From contig NZ_CSTD01000005.1 in NCBI RefSeq assembly GCF_001053185.1, positions 248,001-312,000 of the forward strand: a stretch of DNA of 64,000 bases, read 5' to 3'. A program made the position numbers and the translations under genes. Origin of the DNA: Mycobacterium bohemicum DSM 44277. Its GTDB lineage: Bacteria > Actinomycetota > Actinomycetes > Mycobacteriales > Mycobacteriaceae. This document shows, piece after piece, positions 1 through 8,793 of this stretch (position 1 is the first letter of the stretch; every line of letters begins with the position of its first letter). Below the pieces are notes generated by a model. That model did not search any database, was not told the DNA's origin, and was given only the letters and a program-made list of their open reading frames with translations.

Positions 1-860
1 GTTGCGGCGACGTCGAAATCGATTGCGCCCGTAGCGACAAGGCCGGCCATCTCCGCAAGCACCTCCGGCGTCGACGCCTCCGCGCTGCCTTCGGTCCTGG
101 CGCCGACTTCGGCGGCCTTCTGAAACGAGATGATGGTGTCGATCCGCTCGGGCGCCACCCCGAGATCCACGGCGAGTTGGACGTAGTCCGGCCCGAACAA
201 GTCGATGAACGCGTCGATGCCGTCGGGGGAGGCCTGCCGCAGCCGCTGCGCCAGGGCCCGCATATCGCGGTCGTAGGGGACCGGGATGACGCCGTGGTTG
301 CGCAGCCAGTCGGCGTTTCGCGGTCCCGCGATGCCGAGCACCACCGCCCCGCGCAGCACGAGCAGCTGCACCACCAGGCTGCCGACGCCGCCTGCCGCCG
401 CCGACACCGCGACGGTCTCGCCCGGCCGCGGATCCACCGCCCGCACCGCGGCATAGGCGGTCACACCGACCACGTAGAGCGAACCCGCTGCCGCCCAGGT
501 CAATTCGCGCGGCTTGCGGATCAGCTGGCCCACCGGGACGGCGGTGTGGGTGGCGTGGCTGGACCGGCGCAAGCTGAACCCCATCACCTCGTCGCCCACC
601 GCGAATTCGGTGACGTCCGGCCCGACGGCGGTCACCACGCCGGCGAGGTCGCTGCCCTCACCGGACGGAAAGCTGGTCGGGAACATCTCTTCCAGCGCCC
701 CGACCCGGATCGCCGCCTCGCCGGGGTTGATCCCCGCGGCGCGGACCTCGACAACCACCTCGCCTGCCTCCGGCGAAGGCATCTCGATGTCGGCGACGTA
801 CAAGACGTCGCGGCCTCCGTAGCGGTCGAAGCGCACCGCGCGCGCCTTGGCAGCCGTCAT
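1..860 (-). CDS. NADP-dependent quinone oxidoreductase / zinc-less alcohol dehydrogenase (3' end outside window)
   Basis: The minus-strand frame opens at ATG 860 (MTAAKARAVRFDRYGG) and runs off the left edge, leaving about 286 codons. The N-terminal GroES-like fold is seen in segments such as EVVVEVRAAGINPGE and GVVTAVGPDVTEFAVGDEV. It is followed by a nucleotide-binding turn, VAVSAAAGGVGS. No zinc-ligand cysteine cluster is visible, which fits the quinone oxidoreductase branch of the medium-chain dehydrogenase superfamily. The substrate cannot be told. The C-terminal 20-30 residues usual for the family are probably outside the window. The gene is divergent from the lipoprotein gene at 974. 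Confidence 0.85.
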   Translation of the reverse strand, partial: MTAAKARAVRFDRYGGRDVLYVADIEMPSPEAGEVVVEVRAAGINPGEAAIRVGALEEMFPTSFPSGEGSDLAGVVTAVGPDVTEFAVGDEVMGFSLRRSSHATHTAVPVGQLIRKPRELTWAAAGSLYVVGVTAYAAVRAVDPRPGETVAVSAAAGGVGSLVVQLLVLRGAVVLGIAGPRNADWLRNHGVIPVPYDRDMRALAQRLRQASPDGIDAFIDLFGPDYVQLAVDLGVAPERIDTIISFQKAAEVGARTEGSAEASTPEVLAEMAGLVATGAIDFDVAA

Positions 861-973
861 CGTCGATCTCCTCACGCCGGGACGCCCTTGCCCACGCCAG
901 CATAGGCCGGGAACACGTATCGACCGGTCGGCATGTCGCGTATGTTCATGGGGTCGACACGGAAGGAACACCC

Positions 974-1597
974 ATGGTTATCGCCCGGCTCGGCCGCGGG
1001 GCCGCCGCCTTGCTCATCGGGGTGCTCGGCGGCGCCGGTGTCACCGCCTGCGGTGGCAACAAGTCCTCGGCGCCATCGTCTTCGCCGACCTCGTCGGGGT
1101 CCCCGTCGTCGACCGCCGCGACCTCGGTGACCAGCCCGTCGGCGGCTCAGCCCTCGGACTACAGCGGGCTACTGATCAAGCCGAGCGACATCGCCGCCGA
1201 TCTCACCGCCCCCCAGCCTCCGGTGCTGAATCCCAACAATGCGCCCGGCGTCGCCCAGCTGTTCGCCAATGCCGACAACTCCCGCCGGATCGGTGACACG
1301 ATTCTGATCGTCGCCGATCCCGCGGCGGCAGCGGCCGGCGTCGTCAACACCAAGGCCAACTACGCGAGCAAGGTCAACGGAACCTGGCAGCCCGCCGACG
1401 TCGGCTCGAACGGGGCCATGATTTCCGGTACGGCGCCGGACAATTCGCAGGCGATCACCGTGCTGTTGTTCACCGAGGGCAAGGCGCTGGTGAACATGGA
1501 GTTCGACAGCGCCCCCAATGATCCCATCGACGCGGGCGTCGCGACGGACATCGGCCGCAAGCAGGACGCCGCGATCAAAGCCGGCCTGCCACAGTAA
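974..1597 (+). CDS. putative secreted lipoprotein
   Basis: This 207-aa protein begins with a short positive segment (MVIARLGRG), a hydrophobic stretch and a lipobox-like GVTAC with the acceptor Cys near residue 26, so it is probably exported and lipid-anchored. A Ser/Thr/Pro-rich linker follows to about residue 60. A globular domain starts at about YSGLLIKPSDI. The pattern of a lipobox, a flexible linker and a small domain is common among mycobacterial Lpp/Lpq proteins, but I do not recognise this family or its ligand. It converges on ldtA with a 12-bp gap, and no terminator hairpin is evident there. Confidence 0.8.
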   Translation: MVIARLGRGAAALLIGVLGGAGVTACGGNKSSAPSSSPTSSGSPSSTAATSVTSPSAAQPSDYSGLLIKPSDIAADLTAPQPPVLNPNNAPGVAQLFANADNSRRIGDTILIVADPAAAAAGVVNTKANYASKVNGTWQPADVGSNGAMISGTAPDNSQAITVLLFTEGKALVNMEFDSAPNDPIDAGVATDIGRKQDAAIKAGLPQ

Positions 1598-1609
1598 TAG
1601 CGAGCCGAT

Positions 1610-2365
1610 TCAGGCGACGACCTGGATGGGATCGCCGACGTTGACCTGATTGAAGTACCAGGCGGCGTTGTCCGGGCTCAGGTTGATGCAGCCGTGGCTG
1701 ACATTGGCGTGCCCCTGCGAATCGACCGACCAGGGCGCCGAGTGCACGTACACACCGCTCCAGGTGACGCGCACCGCGTATTGCGCGGTGATCTTGTAGC
1801 CCTCGGGGGAACTCAGCGGGATGCCGATGGTGCGCGAGTCCATCACCACGCTGCGTTCCTTCTCCAGCGCGGTGAAATTGCCGATCGGCGTCGGGCGGCT
1901 CGGCTTGCCCATGGACGCCGGCATGGTGCGCAGCACTTCGCCGTTGCGGCTGACGGTGAAGGTGTGCCCCGACAGGCTGGCGACGCCGAGCAACTCGTCA
2001 CCGGTGTCGAACCCGGTGGTCAGCGCCTGAACGCCCACCGAGACGTGGGAGTGGGCGGGCCAGTAGTGCGCCGGGACCCACTGCACGACGTTGTTCTCGA
2101 CCCAGTCGAAGTGGCCGGGCGTGCCGGCCGGGGACAACACGTGAATCGACCGTTCGGCGGCAGACCGATCGGCCACGGGCGCCGAGAACGTCACGACGAC
2201 CGGGTGCGCCACCCCGACCACCGCGCCGTTCGCCGGCAAAACGGCGGCAACTTCAGGAACGGGTTGGGGGACCGGCATGGCGGCGTGGCCGCGGGCCATG
2301 CCGCCGAGCAGGCCCAGCGATGCGATCGCGACCATAACGAACAGATAACGAACCGGTCGGCGCAT
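1610..2365 (-). CDS. ldtA: L,D-transpeptidase LdtA (LdtMt1-type)
   Basis: This 251-aa exported enzyme closely resembles M. tuberculosis Rv0116c, which forms 3-3 cross-links between meso-DAP residues of peptidoglycan. Residues 1-30 form a signal/anchor segment. An Ig-like domain follows (about 40-120, VAAVLPANGAVVGVAHPVVV). The YkuD catalytic domain carries GVYVHSAPW and the active-site motif SHGCINLSPDNAAWYF with the nucleophilic Cys. The start at MRRPVRYLF (2365) gives the same length as the M. tuberculosis protein as I recall it. A longer in-frame ATG at 2398 would add 11 residues before the signal peptide and is less likely. The gene is divergent from oxyS. Confidence 0.95.
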   Translation of the reverse strand: MRRPVRYLFVMVAIASLGLLGGMARGHAAMPVPQPVPEVAAVLPANGAVVGVAHPVVVTFSAPVADRSAAERSIHVLSPAGTPGHFDWVENNVVQWVPAHYWPAHSHVSVGVQALTTGFDTGDELLGVASLSGHTFTVSRNGEVLRTMPASMGKPSRPTPIGNFTALEKERSVVMDSRTIGIPLSSPEGYKITAQYAVRVTWSGVYVHSAPWSVDSQGHANVSHGCINLSPDNAAWYFNQVNVGDPIQVVA

Positions 2366-2526
2366 GGACCTTACCCTTCGAGATGGCGCGATGAACACTG
2401 ACGATATTCTACTGGCCTTCTACCCATTACGGGTTTCAGCAAACGACGGCGGGTTCGCTCCACCGCCGCCATCCGCCGGTTCGGTGGAGGCAGCGAAGGC
2501 GGCACGGCCGGCAGGAAGGGGTGGGC

Positions 2527-3459
2527 GTGCTCTTCCGCCAACTGGAGTATTTCGTCGCGGTCGCCTCCGAGCGGCACTTCGCCCGGGCCGCCGAGAAGTG
2601 CTATGTGTCCCAGCCCGCGCTGTCGGCCGCCATCGCCAAGCTCGAACGGGAGCTCAACGTCACGCTGATCAATCGCGGACGCAGCTTCGAGGGCCTGACG
2701 CCCGAGGGCGAGCGGTTGGTGGTGTGGGCGAAACGGATTCTCGCCGAGCACGATGCGTTCAAGGCCGAGGTGGACGCGGTCCGGTCCGGGATCACCGGAA
2801 CGCTCCGGCTGGGCACGGTGCCCACCGCGTCGACCACCGCCTCTCTTGTGCTTTCCGCGTTCTGTTCGGCGCACCCGTTGGTCAGGGTGCACATCGGTTC
2901 CCGGCTGGCGGCCACCGAACTGTACCGGCGCCTGCGCGATTTCGAGCTCGACGCCGCCATCGTGCACGCCGGACCCGACGACGCCCACGACGTCAACCTG
3001 GTGCCGCTGTACCGGGAGCGCTACGTGCTGCTCTCGCCGGCCGACATGGTGCCCAGCGGCGCCGCGACGTCGACCTGGCCCGAGGCCGCGCAGCTGCCGC
3101 TCGCCCTGCTCACGCCGGACATGCGGGACCGCCAGATCATCGACCGGGCCTTCGCGGGGCACGGCCTGACGGTCACCGCGCAGGTCGAAACCGACTCGGT
3201 CGCTTCACTTTTCGCGCAGGCGGCGACCGGAAACTGGGCGTGCATCGTACCGCACACCTGGCTGTGGACCTCGCCGCTGGGCCCGGGCGTCCGCGCACTC
3301 GAAATGGTCGAGCCGGCGCTGACGGCCGACGTCGCCCTGGCCACGGGCTCCGCCGGGCCGGGCTCCCCGGTCGCCCGCGCGCTGAGCGCGTCGGCGCAGC
3401 AGCTGGCGCTCGACGAGTTCTTCGACGCTGCGCTGATGAAGATCACCCTCCGGCGCTGA
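2527..3459 (+). CDS. oxyS: LysR-type regulator OxyS
   Basis: The protein is a 310-aa LysR regulator matching Rv0117 in sequence and position. The N-terminal winged helix reads LFRQLEYFVAVASERHFARA, with the recognition helix in YVSQPALSAAIAKLERE. The effector-binding domain follows from about residue 90. I chose GTG 2527 because it gives the family N-terminus (M)LFRQLEYF and is preceded by a purine-rich AGGAAGGGG at 2514-2522. GTG 2521 would add two residues. In M. tuberculosis OxyS is described as affecting catalase expression; its role here is inferred. Its 3' end overlaps the 3' end of oxcA by 17 bp on the other strand. Confidence 0.93.
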   Translation: MLFRQLEYFVAVASERHFARAAEKCYVSQPALSAAIAKLERELNVTLINRGRSFEGLTPEGERLVVWAKRILAEHDAFKAEVDAVRSGITGTLRLGTVPTASTTASLVLSAFCSAHPLVRVHIGSRLAATELYRRLRDFELDAAIVHAGPDDAHDVNLVPLYRERYVLLSPADMVPSGAATSTWPEAAQLPLALLTPDMRDRQIIDRAFAGHGLTVTAQVETDSVASLFAQAATGNWACIVPHTWLWTSPLGPGVRALEMVEPALTADVALATGSAGPGSPVARALSASAQQLALDEFFDAALMKITLRR

Positions 3460-4546
3460 GGGCCGCGGGCGGGGCCGCCGCGCTGGCCGGATTCAGCCCG
3501 GCGAGGTGCCCGCTTTCCACCCCGGCGGCCGGGTCGAGTTGACAGTCGATCACCGACGGGCCCTGGGAGGCAATGGCTTCGACGAGCGCCGAGCGAAGCT
3601 CTGAGGGGGTGTTGGCGTGATAACCCTTGCCGCCGAACGCCTGTGCGATCAGCTCGTGGCGCGCGTGCGCGTTCAACACGGTGGGCGCCGGATCCGAGCC
3701 GCTCGCACCGGCCGCCGCCTCGTCGCCGCGGTAGACCCCGCCGTTGTTGAGGACGACGACGGTCACCGGCAGGCGATAGCGGCAGATGGTTTCGACTTCC
3801 ATTCCGCTGAACCCGAATGCGCTGTCCCCCTCGACGGCCACCACGGGCTTGCCGGTCTCCACCGCGGCGGCGATCGCGTAGCCCATGCCGATGCCCATCA
3901 CACCCCAGGTGCCGGTGTCCAGCCGGTGCCGCGGCAGTTGCATGTCGATGACGTTGCGGGCCAGGTCCAGCGCGTTGGCCCCCTCGTTGACCAGGTAGGC
4001 GTCCGGGTTCGCCTGCAGCACTTCGCGGATCGCCCCGAGCGCATTGTAAAACCGCATGGGGTGCGGATTTTCGGCCAGGCGCTCGCGCATCGTGGCGTCG
4101 TTGCGGCTCTTGCGATCGCCCAGTTCCGTCGTCCATTCCGCGGCGACCGTGATCGGGTGGGCGGCCACCGCGTCGCAGAGCGCCGTCATCACCGAGGCGA
4201 TATCGCCCACCAACGGGGCGGCGATCGGTTGGTTGCTGTCGAGTTCGGACGCCGCGATGTCGACCTGCACGAACTTGGCGCCGGGCGCCCACTGCGGCGA
4301 ATCGCCGTGGCCGAGTAGCCAGTTCAGGCGCGCACCCACCAGCAGTACGGCGTCGGCGCGCGCGATCGCCAGTGACCGGGCCGCGGCCGCCGACTGCGGA
4401 TGCGAGTCGGGCAGCAGGCCCTTGGCCATCGACATCGGCAGGTACGGAATCCCGCTGCGCTCGACGAAGTTCCGGATCGCCTCGTCGGCTTGCGCGTAGG
4501 CCGCCCCCTTGCCCAGCACGATCAGCGGCCGCCTCGCCTCGGCGCC
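3443..4546 (-). CDS. oxcA: oxalyl-CoA decarboxylase-like ThDP enzyme, N-terminus missing at an adapter junction
   Basis: Only the C-terminal 367 residues are present, from GAEARRPLIVLGKGAAYAQ onward. They cover the central domain and the pyrophosphate-binding domain of a thiamine-diphosphate enzyme, whose signature starts at GDSAFGFSGMEVET and ends at VVVLNNGGVYRG. The sequence matches Rv0118c (OxcA, about 580 aa as I recall). Roughly 215-220 N-terminal residues, including the part holding the ThDP catalytic glutamate, are absent. The frame stays open through 4547-4582 but there it encodes adapter-like sequence, not OxcA. The true gene is probably intact in the organism, with its 5' part lost in assembly. 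It is divergent from fadD7. Confidence 0.88.
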   Translation of the reverse strand, partial: GAEARRPLIVLGKGAAYAQADEAIRNFVERSGIPYLPMSMAKGLLPDSHPQSAAAARSLAIARADAVLLVGARLNWLLGHGDSPQWAPGAKFVQVDIAASELDSNQPIAAPLVGDIASVMTALCDAVAAHPITVAAEWTTELGDRKSRNDATMRERLAENPHPMRFYNALGAIREVLQANPDAYLVNEGANALDLARNVIDMQLPRHRLDTGTWGVMGIGMGYAIAAAVETGKPVVAVEGDSAFGFSGMEVETICRYRLPVTVVVLNNGGVYRGDEAAAGASGSDPAPTVLNAHARHELIAQAFGGKGYHANTPSELRSALVEAIASQGPSVIDCQLDPAAGVESGHLAGLNPASAAAPPAALSAGG

Positions 4547-4582
4547 GTCTCTTATACACCTCTCGATGTGTCTAAGAGACCT
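4545..4582. other. Nextera/Tn5 mosaic-end junction adapter remnant (probable assembly artefact)
   Basis: The 38 bases match the double 19-bp mosaic end used as the Nextera mate-pair junction adapter at 32 of 38 positions. The core 4547-4580 differs at only three positions, 4560, 4564 and 4572, each A to C. The halves GTCTCTTATACAC and TAAGAGAC are diagnostic. The mosaic end is a synthetic hybrid of the IS50 outside and inside ends, so a natural Tn5 footprint is unlikely, and no transposase or resistance gene is present. The element lies between the cut ends of oxcA and fadD7. Confidence 0.92.
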
Positions 4583-5861
4583 GCCGGTCGGCGAACAGCG
4601 CGCCCGCGGCGAGGCGGCCGGCGCGAGGGTGGTGCTCGTCGACGGGAAAGCGCCCGGGGATGACGCGGAGCCGACCGTGCGGCGGTGGAGGCTGGCGGTC
4701 ACCGTCGGCCCTCGAAGCGGCCCCGCCGTGGACCTCGACGCCGCCGCGGCGCCGAACGACGACGTCGCGACGCCCGAGGGCCTCCGCGACGACGACGCCA
4801 TGATCATGTTCACCGGCGGAACCACCGGTGTGCCCAAGATGGTGCCCTGGACGCGCGCCAACATCGACGCGTCGGTGCGGGCCATCGTCGCCGGATACGG
4901 CCTGGGCCCGCGGGACGCCACGGTCGCGGTGATGCCCCTCTACCACGGTCACGGCCTGCTCGCCGCCCTGCTGGCGACCCTGGCGTCCGGCGGCACCGTG
5001 CTGCTGCCCGCCCGCGGGCGCTTCTCGGCGCACACGTTCTGGGACGACATCGACGCCGTCCGGGCGACGTGGTACACGGCGGTGCCCACGATTCACCAGA
5101 TCCTGCTGGAGCGCGCCAAGACCGAGCATCCGGGCGACACCCGGGCGCTGCGCTTCATCCGCAGCTGCAGCGCCCCGCTCACCGTGGAAGCGGCGCAGGC
5201 GCTGCAGGACACGTTCTCGGCGCCCGTGGTGTGTGCGTTCGGCATGACCGAGGCCACCCACCAGGTCGCCACGACACCGATCGGCGGCCACGGCGACGGT
5301 GAGAACCCCGCCGCGACACCGGGTCTCGTCGGCCGGTCGACCGGGCCCCAGATCCGCGTCGTGGGCCCCGACGGTGCCCCGGCCCCGGCCGAGGCCGTCG
5401 GAGAGGTCTGGCTGCACGGGCCCACCGTGGTGCGCGGCTACCTGGGCGACCCGGCCATCACCGCCGCCAACTTCACCGACGGCTGGTTGCGCACCGGCGA
5501 CCTGGGGTCGTTGTCGGCGGGCGGCGAGCTGACCATCCGCGGCCGCATCAAGGAGCTGATCAACCGCGGCGGGGAGAAGATCTCCCCGGAACACGTCGAA
5601 GGGGTCCTGGCCGGCCATCCCGGCGTCCTGGAGGTGGCCGTCTTCGCCGCGCCGGACGCCCTGTACGGCGAGGCGGTGGCCGCGGTGATCGTTCCGCGCG
5701 GATCGGCCGCGCCGACGTCCGAGGAGCTCACCGAGTTCTGCCGGGACCGCCTGGCGCCCTTCGAGATTCCGGCGACCTTCCGGCAGGCCGACGAGTTGCC
5801 GCACACCGCGAAGGGCTCGCTGGACCGCCGCGCCGTGGCGCAGCGGTTCGGCGGGGTCTGA
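4581..5861 (+). CDS. fadD7: fatty-acid-CoA ligase FadD7, N-terminus missing at an adapter junction
   Basis: The remaining 426 residues belong to an ANL-superfamily acyl-CoA ligase. The AMP-binding loop is MFTGGTTGVPKM, the adenine-site region includes VVCAFGMTEATHQ, and the hinge region contains GWLRTGDLGSL and the A8-like GRIKELINRGGEKISP. The C-terminal domain carries the conserved lysine region HTAKGSLDRRAV. The match is Rv0119 (about 525 aa as I recall), so about 100 N-terminal residues are missing. The frame continues upstream into adapter sequence, so no native start is present. The stop lies 13 bp from the convergent fusA2. Confidence 0.88.
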   Translation: MPVGEQRARGEAAGARVVLVDGKAPGDDAEPTVRRWRLAVTVGPRSGPAVDLDAAAAPNDDVATPEGLRDDDAMIMFTGGTTGVPKMVPWTRANIDASVRAIVAGYGLGPRDATVAVMPLYHGHGLLAALLATLASGGTVLLPARGRFSAHTFWDDIDAVRATWYTAVPTIHQILLERAKTEHPGDTRALRFIRSCSAPLTVEAAQALQDTFSAPVVCAFGMTEATHQVATTPIGGHGDGENPAATPGLVGRSTGPQIRVVGPDGAPAPAEAVGEVWLHGPTVVRGYLGDPAITAANFTDGWLRTGDLGSLSAGGELTIRGRIKELINRGGEKISPEHVEGVLAGHPGVLEVAVFAAPDALYGEAVAAVIVPRGSAAPTSEELTEFCRDRLAPFEIPATFRQADELPHTAKGSLDRRAVAQRFGGV

Positions 5862-5874
5862 AGCGGTCCGGGCG

Positions 5875-8031
5875 TCAGACGGTGGCGCGCACGCGGGCCG
5901 CGGCGGATTCCGGCATGGGTTCGTGGCGCGCGAACGAGCGGGTGAATGACGCGGCCCCGTGCGCCAGCGAGCGCAAGTCGATGGCATAGCGCGTCAGCTC
6001 CACCTGCGGCACCTCGGCTTTGACCAGGGTGCGCTCCTGGCCCGCGGTCTCGGTTCCCAGCACGCGGCCGCGACGCCCGGACAGGTCGCCCAGCACCGCA
6101 CCGACGAAGTCGTCGGGAACCAGCACCGAGATCTCGTCGATTGGCTCGAGCAGGGTGATCTTCGTCGCCGCCGCGGCTTCCCGCAGGGCGAGGGAGCCCG
6201 CCATCTGGAACGCGAAGTCCGACGAGTCGACGCTGTGCGCCTTCCCGTCGAGCAGGGTGACTCGGATGTCGACCACCGGGTAGCCGGCGTGCACCCCCTT
6301 GTCCATCTGCGCGCGCACGCCCTTTTCCACGCTGGGGATGAACTGTCGCGGCACCGCCCCGCCGACGACCCTGTCGAGGAACTCAAAGCCCGCCCCCTCC
6401 GGCAGCGGCTCCACCTCGATGTCGCACACCGCGTACTGGCCGTGCCCACCGGACTGCTTGACGTGGCGCCCGTGACCTTTTGCCTTGCTCGCGAACGTTT
6501 CCCGCAACGGCACCCGCAACTCCACCGTGTCGACCGTAACGCCGTAGCGGTTGGCCAGCGCGTCGAGCACCACGCCGGCGTGGGCCTCGCCCATGCACCA
6601 CAGCACGATCTGGTGGGTTTCGGAGTTCTGTTCGATGCGCAGCGTCGGGTCCTCGGCGGCCAATCGCCCCAGCCCCACCGACAATTTGTCCTCGTCGGTC
6701 TTGGCGTGCGCCGCGATGGCGATCGGCAGCAGCGGCTCGGGCATCGCCCAGGGCTTCAGCACCAGCGGCTCGGCCTTGTCCGAGAGCGTGTCGCCGGTTT
6801 CGGCGCGGCTGAGCTTGCCGATGGCGCAGATGTCGCCCGCCACCACCGCGGCCGCGGGACGATGTTGCTTGCCCAGCGGGAAGGACAGCACCCCGACCCG
6901 CTCGTCCTCGTCATGGTCGGGGTGCGTGCCGTTGCCGTTGGTGGCGCCGCCGAAAAAGGACGCAAAATGGCCCGACACGTGCACGGTGGTGTCGGGCCTG
7001 ATGGTCCCGGCGAACACCCGGACCAGGCTGACCCGACCGACGTAGGGGTCCGACGTGGTCTTCACCACCTCGGCCAGCAACGGCGCGTCGACGTCACATT
7101 CCAGCGTCGCGTGCGGGGCCCCCACCGGTGTGAAGACCTCGGGCAGTGGGTGTTCCATCGGCGAGGGAAATCCGCGGGTGGCGACTTCCAGCAGCTCCTG
7201 GGTGCCGACACCGGTGCTGCTGCACACGGGGATCACCGGGAAGAACGACGCCCGCGCCACGGCGCGTTCGAGATCCTCGATGAGCACCGCTTCGTCGATC
7301 GACTCGCCGCCGAGATAGCGCTCCATCAGCGACTCGTCCTCGGATTCCTCGATGATGCCTTCGATCAGCGTGCCGCGCGCCTCCGCGACGCGGTCGGCGT
7401 CCGATGGATCGGGCTCGTCGACGGTCCGCTTGCCGCCCGAATACCGGCAGCGGGTCTGCGACAGCAACCCGATCAGGCCGTCCGCCGTCGGCAGGTACAA
7501 CGGTAAAACCTTGTCGCCGAACGCGTTCTGCGCGGCCGCCAGGGCCTGCTGATAGTCGGCCCGGGCGTGGTCGAGCTTGGTGATGACGACCGCGCGCGGC
7601 ATGCCGACCTGGCTGCATTCCTGCCACAGGGACTTTGTCGGCTCGTCGATACCGTCACAGCCCTCGTTGGCCGCGATCACGAACAGGGCGCAGTCGGCGG
7701 CGCGCAGGCCGGCCCGCAACTCGCCGACGAAGTCGGCATAGCCGGGTGTGTCGACCAGGTTGACCTTGGTGCCGTCGTGGGCCAGCGAGGCCACCGCGAG
7801 GCCCACGGATCGCTGCTGGCGGATTTCGGCGTCGTCGTAATCGCAGACCGTCGTCCCGTCGGTGACCGACCCGGGCCTCGACAGCACGCCCGCGGCCACC
7901 AGCAGCGCCTCGACGAGGGTGGTCTTGCCTCCCCCGGAGGGCCCGATCAAGACCACGTTGCGGATGTCGCCCGGACCGTTGGCGGTCGGGGCCGCGCCGG
8001 CGCCCTGGGAAGTATTCGCCTTGTCCGCCAT
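5875..8031 (-). CDS. fusA2: EF-G-like translational GTPase FusA2
   Basis: This 718-aa protein has the order of elongation factor G domains. The P-loop is GPSGGGKTTLVEA (about residue 35), the G3 motif DTPGYADF (about 95) and the G4 motif TKLD. Domains II to V follow, with the domain IV segment RETFASKAKGHGRHVKQSGG. It corresponds to Rv0120c, the second, EF-G-like paralogue of mycobacteria rather than the housekeeping fusA1. Whether it drives translocation or acts at stalled or special ribosomes cannot be told from sequence. The start at 8031 (MADKANTSQ) is set by GGAGGAAATTC just upstream; the frame is open further 5' but lacks similarity. Confidence 0.93.
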   Translation of the reverse strand: MADKANTSQGAGAAPTANGPGDIRNVVLIGPSGGGKTTLVEALLVAAGVLSRPGSVTDGTTVCDYDDAEIRQQRSVGLAVASLAHDGTKVNLVDTPGYADFVGELRAGLRAADCALFVIAANEGCDGIDEPTKSLWQECSQVGMPRAVVITKLDHARADYQQALAAAQNAFGDKVLPLYLPTADGLIGLLSQTRCRYSGGKRTVDEPDPSDADRVAEARGTLIEGIIEESEDESLMERYLGGESIDEAVLIEDLERAVARASFFPVIPVCSSTGVGTQELLEVATRGFPSPMEHPLPEVFTPVGAPHATLECDVDAPLLAEVVKTTSDPYVGRVSLVRVFAGTIRPDTTVHVSGHFASFFGGATNGNGTHPDHDEDERVGVLSFPLGKQHRPAAAVVAGDICAIGKLSRAETGDTLSDKAEPLVLKPWAMPEPLLPIAIAAHAKTDEDKLSVGLGRLAAEDPTLRIEQNSETHQIVLWCMGEAHAGVVLDALANRYGVTVDTVELRVPLRETFASKAKGHGRHVKQSGGHGQYAVCDIEVEPLPEGAGFEFLDRVVGGAVPRQFIPSVEKGVRAQMDKGVHAGYPVVDIRVTLLDGKAHSVDSSDFAFQMAGSLALREAAAATKITLLEPIDEISVLVPDDFVGAVLGDLSGRRGRVLGTETAGQERTLVKAEVPQVELTRYAIDLRSLAHGAASFTRSFARHEPMPESAAARVRATV

Positions 8032-8132
8032 GAATTTCCTCCAAGTTCGCGCCGTTGCGTCCCGAAGTACACCTCTCCAACAACCATTCCCCCAACCACC
8101 GTCGACCACAAGACCGCAGGGTCACCCGATGG

Positions 8133-8585
8133 TCACGCCCGGGGGCCGGCGGCTCCCGCGTGCCAGCTCGACCAGCGCCGCACCGCCACCGCGATCACCG
8201 GACCGTCCAGCCGAACATGTTGATACTGCGGGTATTTGGCCCGCAGCAGGCGATACCCGGTCGCCATCGCGGCCCCGTCGTGGTGGACCGAGGCGACGCC
8301 GTCGACGCGCACCCACCACAATCGCTTCCAGTCGTCGGCGTAGTGGTCGACCAGCAGGCAGACCATGGGGTTGACGGCGATGTTGGCCAGGCGGCGCAGC
8401 CGCCGCGTCGTCTTGGGTTTCGCGTCGACGGCGGTGTACACGATTGCGCCCTCGATGCCGCCGTCGAGGTCGCCCTCGACGGCGAACACCACCGGAACCA
8501 GATGGGGTGTCCCATCCGGCGAGGCGGTGGCCAGGCGCGCCACCGGCGACCGGGTGAAGCCCGCCTTGGGGTCGAAATCGCCCAC
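8133..8585 (-). CDS. F420-dependent FDOR-type protein (Rv0121c family)
   Basis: The 150-aa split beta-barrel protein is of the pyridoxamine-phosphate-oxidase-like fold, with ARLATASPDGTPHLVPVVF at the N-terminus and DDWKRLWWVRVDGVASV in the middle. It matches Rv0121c, which belongs to the F420-binding FDOR group. The binding assignment comes from the family and is not proven by residues visible here. The physiological substrate is unknown. It lies about 100 bp upstream of fusA2 on the same strand, so the two may share a transcript. Confidence 0.85.
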   Translation of the reverse strand: MGDFDPKAGFTRSPVARLATASPDGTPHLVPVVFAVEGDLDGGIEGAIVYTAVDAKPKTTRRLRRLANIAVNPMVCLLVDHYADDWKRLWWVRVDGVASVHHDGAAMATGYRLLRAKYPQYQHVRLDGPVIAVAVRRWSSWHAGAAGPRA

Positions 8586-8793
8586 GAGGTCAGCCTAGGG
8601 CCGTCGCCCCGCCGCCCGCGTTACGCCCGCAGCGAAGTCAGTGCGCCTACAGCGGGAACAATGGGTGGCCGATAAGACTGGCCGCTGCTGTGAATAGCCG
8701 CCTGCATTACGGTTATATACACAGGAGATCTGCACCCAGGGCCCCATGGCCGGGACAGTTCCGGTGTTTCCGGCTATCGAGGAAGGTGACGGG

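Noticed and set aside
2366..2526. A short gene between ldtA and oxyS
   Set aside because: The open frames there lack ribosome sites and similarity; the gap is best read as the divergent promoter region.
4545..4582. A natural Tn5 or IS50 insertion
   Set aside because: No transposase, no resistance gene and no pair of separated ends; the sequence matches the synthetic mosaic end rather than the native IS50 ends.
3443..4921. A 492-codon open frame extending oxcA into the fadD7 side
   Set aside because: The upstream 125 codons are antisense to fadD7 and adapter sequence, with no similarity to OxcA.
5959..7506. A 515-codon plus-strand open frame
   Set aside because: It is antisense to fusA2, and its composition (Arg, His and Gln-rich) is typical of a shadow frame.
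8654..8660. GGGAACA as a SigH/SigE-type -35 element before pepA
   Set aside because: No GTT-containing -10 is found at the required 16-17 bp spacing.
8586..8793. A small RNA or tRNA in the largest gene-free gap
   Set aside because: No cloverleaf or stable hairpin is seen; the gap holds an AT-richer stretch near 8711-8720 that may be the pepA promoter.
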